Below are positions 57,758-64,000 of a stretch of 64,000 nt of DNA, in pieces (positions within the stretch are counted from its first letter, which is position 1; each line of letters begins with the position of its first letter). This DNA comes from Ptiloglossa arizonensis (lineage: Eukaryota; Arthropoda; Insecta; Hymenoptera; Colletidae): assembly GCF_051014685.1 (NCBI RefSeq), contig NW_027478770.1:62001-126000 (forward strand). The letters are read 5' to 3'. The notes under the pieces are model-generated. The model worked only from the letters and a program-made list of their open reading frames with translations, was not told the origin of the DNA and did no database searches. A program made the position numbers and the translations under genes.

Positions 57758-58765
57758 GTCTAACGTATAACGTATAACGTATAACGTATAACGTATAACG
57801 TATAACGTATAACGTATAACGTATAACGAATAACGTATAACGTGTAACGTATACCCAATAACATAAAACGCATAACGTATAAAGTGTAACGTATAACGTA
57901 TAACGTATAACGTATAACGTATAACGTATAACGTATATCTTATATCGTATAAAGTATAACGTATAACGTATAACGTATAACGTATAACGTATAACGTATA
58001 TCGTATAACGTATAACGTATAACGAATAACGTAAAACGTATAACGTATAACGTACAACGTATAACGTGTAACGAAGAACGTATAAAGAATATCTTATAAC
58101 GTATATCGTATAACGTACAACTTATAACGTATAACGTACAACGTATAACGTATAACGTATAACGTATAACCTATAACGTATGACGTATAACGTATAACGT
58201 ACAAAGTATAACGTATCACGTATAACATATTACGAATAACGTATAACGTATAACGTATAACGTAACACCTATAACGTATAAAGTGTAACGCATAACGTAT
58301 AACGTATAACGTATAATGTATAACGTATAACGTATAACGTATAACGTATAACGTTTAACGTGTAACGTATAACGTATAACGTATAACGTATAACATATAA
58401 CGTATAACGTATAACGTATAACGTAACACCTATAACGTATAAAGTGTAACGTATAACGTATAACGTATAACGTATAACGTATAACGTATAACGTATAACG
58501 TATAACGTATAACGTATAACGTATAACGTATAACGTATAACGTATAACGTATAACGTATAACGTATAACGTATAACGTATAACGTATAACGTATAACGTA
58601 TAACGTATAACGTATAACGTATAACGTATAACGTATAACGTATAACGTATAACGTATAACGTATAACGTATAACGTATAACGTATAACGTATAACGTATA
58701 ACGTATAACGTATAACGTATAACGTATAACGTATAACGTATAACGTATAACGTATAACGTATAAC
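57758..58765. repeat. B'-C-R block
   Basis: gtctaac 57758, B signature 57854. The B' variants are gtataac in place of gtatgac before gtgtaac-gaagaac, and gaatatc in place of gaataac (near 58088). Second gtaacac 58423, pure run 58451-58765 (45 heptamers). Recurs 4,193 bases later at 61951. Confidence 0.85.
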
Positions 58766-59760
58766 GTAACACCTTTAACGTATAAAGTGTAACGTATAAC
58801 GTATAACGTATAACGTATAACGTATAACGTATAACGTAACACCTTTAACGTATAAAGTGTAACGTATAACGTATAACGTATAACGTATAACGTATAACGT
58901 ATAACATGTAACGAAGTACGTATAACGAATAACGTATAACGTATATCGTATAAAGTACAACTTATAACGTATAACGTACAATGTATAACGTATAACGTAT
59001 AACGTATAACGTATAACGTATAACGTATAACGTATAACGTATAACGTATAACGTATAACGTATAACGTATAACGTATAACGTATAACGTATAACGTATAA
59101 CGTATAACGTATAACGTATAACGTATAACGTATAACGTATAACGTGTAACGTATAACGTGTAACGTATAACGTGTAACGTATAACGTATAACGTATAACG
59201 TATAACGTATAACGTATAACGTATAACGTATAACGTATAACGTATAACGTATAACGTATAACGTATAACGCATAACGTATGACGCATAACGTATAACGTA
59301 TAACGTATGACGTATAACGTATAACGTATAACGTATAACGTGTAGCATATAACGTATAACGTATAACGTATAACGTATAACGTATAACGTATAACGTATA
59401 ACATATAACGTATAACGTATAACGTCTAACGTATAACGTCTAACGTATAACGTATAACGTATAACGTATAACGTATAACGTATAACGTATAACGTATAAC
59501 GTGTAACGTATAACGTAAAACTTATAACGTATAACGTACAAGGTATAACGTATAACGTATAACGTATAACGTATAACGTATAACGTATAACGTATAACGT
59601 ATAACGTATAACGTATAACGTATAACGTATAACGTGTAACGTTTAACGTATAACGTATAACGTATAACGTATAACGTATAACGTATAACGTATAACGTAT
59701 AACGTATAACGTATAACGTATAACGTACAAAGTATAACGTATCACGTATAACGTATTACG
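58766..59760. repeat. gtaacac-ctttaac repeats, X-like and consensus segment
   Basis: gtaacac-ctttaac occurs at 58766 and again 70 bases on, a variant of the C pair (ctttaac for ctataac). Then atgtaac near 58905, gtataaa-gtacaac, gtacaat, alternating gtgtaac near 59143-59175, gcataac with gcatgac-like neighbours near 59270, gtgtagc-atataac near 59340, and a consensus-rich stretch with gtacaag near 59527 and gtttaac near 59640. No gene seen. Confidence 0.74.
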
Positions 59761-60430
59761 AATAACGTATAACGTATTACGAATAACGTATAACGTATAA
59801 CGTATAACGTAACACCTTTAACGTATAAAGTGTAACGTATAACGTATAACGTATATCGTATAACGTATAACGTATAACGTATAACGTATAACGTATAACG
59901 TATAACGTATAACGTATAAAGTATAACGTATAACGTATATCGTATAACGTATAACATATAACGAATAACGTAAAACGCAAAACGTATAACGTATAACGTA
60001 TAACGTATAACGTATAACGTATAACGTATAACGTATAACGTATACCGTATAACATATAACGTATAACGTATAACGTATAACGTATAACGTATAACGTATA
60101 ACGTGTAACGTATAACGCATTACATGTAATGTATAACGTATAACGCATTACATGTAATGTATAACGTATGACGTATAATGTATAACGTATAACGTATAAC
60201 GTATAACGTACAAAGTATAACGTATCACGTATAAAGTATAACGTATAACGTATAACGTATAACGTATAACGTATATCGTATATCGTAAAACGTATAACGT
60301 ATAACGTGTAACGTATAACGTGTAACGAATTACGTATAACGAATAACGTATAACGTACATCGTATAACGTACAACTTATAACGTATAACGTACAACGTAT
60401 AACGTACATCGTATAACGTACAACTTATAA
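59761..60430. repeat. A end and P module with doubled palindrome
   Basis: gtattac-gaataac repeated, gtaacac-ctttaac near 59810, gtataaa, and gtaaaac-gcaaaac near 59968 where all other copies have gtaaatc-gcaaaac. A unique gtatacc near 60045. The palindrome occurs twice, 60118-60131 and 60146-60159, 28 bases apart. The P tail follows to ttataac near 60425. Confidence 0.84.
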
Positions 60431-61950
60431 CGTATAACGTATAACGCATAACGTATAACGTATAACGTATGACGTATAACGTATAACGTATAACGTATAA
60501 CGTGTAGCATATAACGTATAACGTATAACGTATAACGTATAACGTATAACGTATAACGTATAACATATAACGTATAACGTATAACGTCTAACGTATAACG
60601 TCTAACGTATAACGTATAACGTATAACGTGTAGCATATAACGTATAACGTATAACGTATAACGTATAACGTATAACGTATCACGTATTAAGTATAACGTA
60701 TAACGTATAACGTATAACGTATAACGTATATCGTATATCGTAAAACGTATAGCGTATAACGTATAACGTATAACGTATAACGTATAACGTATATCGTATA
60801 TCGTAAAACGTATAGCGTATAACGTATAACGTATAACGTATAACGTATAACGTATAACGTATAACGTATAACGTATCACGTATTAAGTATAACGTATAAC
60901 GTATAACGTATAACGTATAACGTATATCGTATATCGTAAAACGTATAGCGTATAACGTATAACGTATAACGTATAACGTATAACGTGTAACGTATAACGT
61001 GTAACGTATAACGTGTAACGTATAACGTATAACGTATAACGTATAACGTATAACGTATAACGTATAACGTATAACGTATAACGTATAACGTATAACGTAT
61101 AACGTATAACGTATAACGTATAACGTATAACGTATAATGTATAACGTGAAACGTATAACGTATAACGTATAACGTATAACGTATAACGTATAACGTGTAG
61201 CGTATAACGTATAACGTCAAGCGTATAACGTATAACGTATAACGTATAACGTATAACGTATAACGTATAACGTATAACGTATAACGTCTAACGTATAACG
61301 TATAACGTATAACGTATAACGTATAACGTATAACGTATAACGTATAACGTATAACGTATAACGAATAACGTATAACGTGTAACGTATACCCAATAACATA
61401 AAACGCATAACGTATAAAGTGTAACGTATAACGTATAACGTATAACGTATAACGTATAACGTATAACGTATAACGCATAACGTATAACGCATAACGTATA
61501 ACGTATAACGTATGACGTATAACGTATAACGTATAACGTATAACGTATAACGTATAACGTATAACGTATCACGTATTAAGTATAACGTATAACGTATAAC
61601 GTATAACGTATAACGTATATCGTATATCGTAAAACGTATAGCGTATAACGTATAACGTATAACGTATAACGTATAACGTATAACGTATAACGTATAACGT
61701 ATAACGTATAACGTATAACGTATAACGTATAACGTATAACGTATAACGTATAACGTATAACGTATAACGTATAACGTATAACGTATAACGTATAACGTAT
61801 AATGTATAACGTGAAACGTATAACGTATAACGTATAACGTATAACGTATAACGTATAACGTGTAGCGTATAACGTATAACGTCAAGCGTATAACGTATAA
61901 CGTATAACGTATAACGTATAACGTATAACGTATAACGTATAACGTATAAC
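60431..61950. repeat. Scrambled H, X, L and B fragments
   Basis: gtgtagc-atataac near 60500 and again near 60630, H (gtatcac-gtattaa) at 60677, 60873 and 61566, paired gtatatc with gtatagc four times, alternating gtgtaac near 60985-61020, L twice (gtcaagc near 61220 and 61882), and a B fragment (61389) that breaks before gtatatc-ttatatc. Many short duplications make this the most rearranged stretch. Confidence 0.76.
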
Positions 61951-62937
61951 GTCTAACGTATAACGTATAACGTATAACGTATAACGTATAACGTATAACG
62001 TATAACGTATAACGTATAACGAATAACGTATAACGTGTAACGTATACCCAATAACATAAAACGCATAACGTATAAAGTGTAACGTATAACGTATAACGTA
62101 TAACGTATAACGTATAACGTATAACGTATATCTTATATCGTATAAAGTATAACGTATAACGTATAACGTATAACGTATAACGTATAACGTATATCGTATA
62201 ACGTATAACGTATAACGAATAACGTAAAACGTATAACGTATAACGTACAACGTATAACGTGTAACGAAGAACGTATAAAGAATATCTTATAACGTATATC
62301 GTATAACGTACAACTTATAACGTATAACGTACAACGTATAACGTATAACGTATAACGTATAACCTATAACGTATGACGTATAACGTATAACGTACAAAGT
62401 ATAACGTATCACGTATAACATATTACGAATAACGTATAACGTATAACGTATAACGTAACACCTATAACGTATAAAGTGTAACGCATAACGTATAACGTAT
62501 AACGTATAATGTATAACGTATAACGTATAACGTATAACGTATAACGTTTAACGTGTAACGTATAACGTATAACGTATAACGTATAACATATAACGTATAA
62601 CGTATAACGTATAACGTAACACCTATAACGTATAAAGTGTAACGTATAACGTATAACGTATAACGTATAACGTATAACGTATAACGTATAACGTATAACG
62701 TATAACGTATAACGTATAACGTATAACGTATAACGTATAACGTATAACGTATAACGTATAACGTATAACGTATAACGTATAACGTATAACGTATAACGTA
62801 TAACGTATAACGTATAACGTATAACGTATAACGTATAACGTATAACGTATAACGTATAACGTATAACGTATAACGTATAACGTATAACGTATAACGTATA
62901 ACGTATAACGTATAACGTATAACGTATAACGTATAAC
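61951..62937. repeat. B'-C-R block, second copy
   Basis: gtctaac 61951, B signature 62047, gaatatc near 62281, second gtaacac 62616, pure run 62644-62937 (42 heptamers). Offset 4,193 from the block at 57758, with the run three heptamers shorter. Both copies end at gtaacac-ctttaac rather than gtgtagc. Confidence 0.86.
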
Positions 62938-64000
62938 GTAACACCTTTAACGTATAAAGTGTAACGTATAACGAATAACGTATAACGTATAACGTATAAC
63001 GTATAACGTATAACGTATAACGTATAAAGTATAACGTATAACGTATATCGTATAACGTATAACATATAACGAATAACGTAAATCGCAAAACGTATAACGT
63101 ATAACGTATAACGTATAACGTATAAAGTATAACGTATAACGTATAACGTATAACGTATAACGTATAACATATAACGTATAACGTATAACGTATAACGTAT
63201 AACGTATAACGTATAACGTGTAACGTATAACGCATTACATGTAATGTATAACGTATAACGTATAATGTATAACGTATAACGCATAACGTATAACGTACAA
63301 AGTATAACGTATCACGTATAAAGTATAACGTATAACGTATAACGTATAACGTATAACGTATATCGTATATCGTAAAACGTATAACGTATAACGTGTAACG
63401 TATAACGTGTAACGAATTACGTATAACGAATAACGTATAACGTACATCGTATAACGTACAACTTATAACGTATAACGTACAACGTATAACGTACATCGTA
63501 TAACGTACAACTTATAACGTATAACGTACAACGTATAACGTATAGCGTACAACGTATAACGTATAGCGTATAACGTATAACGTATAACGTATAACGTATA
63601 ACGTATAACGTATAACGTATAACGTATAACGTATAACGTATAACGTATAACGTGTAGCGTATAACGTGAAACGTCAAACGTATAACGTATAACGTATAAC
63701 GTATAACGTATAACGTATAACGTATAACGTATAACGTATAACGTATAACGTAAATCGCAAAACGTATAACGTATAACGTATAACGTATAACGTATAACGT
63801 ATAACGTATAACGTATAACGTATAACGTATAACGTATAACGTATAACGTATAACGTATAACGTATAACGTATATCGTATAACGTAAAACATATAACTAAT
63901 AACGTAAAACGTATAACGTATAACGTATAACGTATAACGTATAACGTATAACGTCTAACGTATAACGTATAACGTATAACGTATAACGTATAACGTATAA
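62938..64000. repeat. Third copy of the 3.85 kb-period unit, cut by the window end
   Basis: gtaacac-ctttaac 62938, gtataaa, gtaaatc-gcaaaac near 63080, palindrome 63233-63246, F near 63652-63679, gtaaatc 63750, gtaaaac 63883, gtctaac 63953. From the palindrome on, every landmark is 9,275 bases after the copy at 53.96 kb. The unit presumably continues with G modules beyond 64000. Confidence 0.85.

Larger units (their letters stand above)
6001..63246. repeat. 21 copies of the 14-base perfect palindrome cattacatgtaatg
   Basis: First bases: 6001, 10775, 12777, 13708, 17446, 20575, 22157, 28702, 30641, 32321, 34246, 35744, 38558, 43542, 45362, 45957, 50108, 53958, 60118, 60146, 63233. Each is made of heptamers gcattac and atgtaat plus the g of the next unit. 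All spacings are multiples of 7 (28 to 6,545). Nearly all are preceded by gtgtaac-gtataac. A dyad like this could bind a dimeric protein or form a short hairpin, but no function is shown. None occurs in 1-6000. Confidence 0.93.
1..64000. repeat. Heptameric satellite array (GTATAAC)n, continuous through the window
   Basis: Seen: head-to-tail GTATAAC fills the window, about 9,142 units, with no inversion and no unique insert. Each sampled unit start is 1 modulo 7 (for example 1, 5041, 10025, 20042, 30003, 40020, 50051, 60005, 63960). Variants touch all seven positions; frequent ones are gtgtaac, gtacaac, gtctaac, gtatatc, gcataac, gaataac and atataac. Known: long arrays of 5-10 base units are typical of eukaryotic heterochromatin and change by unequal exchange and slippage. 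Inferred: constitutive heterochromatin. No coding role is supported. The family name and host are not recognised. Confidence 0.98.

Noticed and set aside
1..64000. CRISPR array
   Set aside because: Repeats are seven bases long, directly adjacent, without unique spacers, leader or cas genes.
1..64000. Telomere
   Set aside because: The unit has one G and one C and no G-rich strand, unlike known telomere repeats, and no chromosome end is visible.
1..64000. Short tandem heptamer repeats of cyanobacteria
   Set aside because: Those form short clusters between genes; here the repeat fills at least 64 kb with higher-order structure, which fits a eukaryotic satellite.
1..64000. TATAA motifs as promoters
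   Set aside because: TATAA is part of the unit and occurs every seven bases. No position is distinguished by a partner element, start site or downstream gene.

Overview
The whole 64 kb window is one uninterrupted satellite DNA array. Its unit is the heptamer GTATAAC (reverse complement GTTATAC), always in the same orientation. I see no unique sequence, transposon, RNA gene or credible protein gene. The array enters at base 1 and leaves at base 64000, so both true ends lie outside. An array of this size, near 29% GC with one CpG per unit, points to eukaryotic heterochromatin (pericentromeric, subtelomeric or sex-chromosome-like). The species cannot be told from the sequence. Seven-base satellites are well known in flies of the Drosophila virilis group, but those I recall have other units. 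CpG sites are no more decayed than other sites, which fits a genome with little cytosine methylation or a young array.

The array is not a plain simple repeat. Roughly a third of heptamers in module-rich stretches carry substitutions, and these occur in fixed orders that recur as modules. Names used below: A = gtatacc, caataac, gtaaaac then doubled gcataac, usually ending at gtaaatc-gcaaaac; B = gtatacc, caataac, ataaaac, later gtatatc-ttatatc; C = two gtaacac-ctataac pairs; R = a run of pure consensus heptamers; D = gtattac-atataac at the left, doubled gtctaac at the right; P = a module with the 14-base perfect palindrome cattacatgtaatg; F = gtgtagc, gtataac, gtgaaac, gtcaaac; L = gtgaaac ... 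gtcaagc, the leader of most B copies; G and H = right-hand modules (gtatact-taataac with gtaacac-gtataac; gtatcac-gtattaa); X = repeated gtgtaac then gtgtagc-atataac.

Layout: 0-9 kb is mostly B, C, R, D and A, with an exact 1,267-base tandem duplication at 1.1-3.6 kb. From 6 to 50 kb the common composite is D-A-P separated by F plus pure runs, interleaved with L-B-C-R blocks. It includes a 3.6 kb-period duplication (28.3-34.8 kb), a 1,015-base tandem pair (46.4-48.4 kb) and a pair of relatives 16,121 bases apart (24.4 and 40.6 kb). From 50 to 64 kb the G and H modules appear, in a 3.85 kb duplication whose third copy runs off the right end.

Every landmark I checked, from base 1 to base 63960, sits in the same phase modulo 7. 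Evolution here has therefore been by substitution and by gain or loss of whole heptamers, with no visible phase-shifting indel. The minus strand is nearly free of stop codons only because the heptamer reads as the cyclic peptide VIRYTLY in all three frames; these open frames are not genes.
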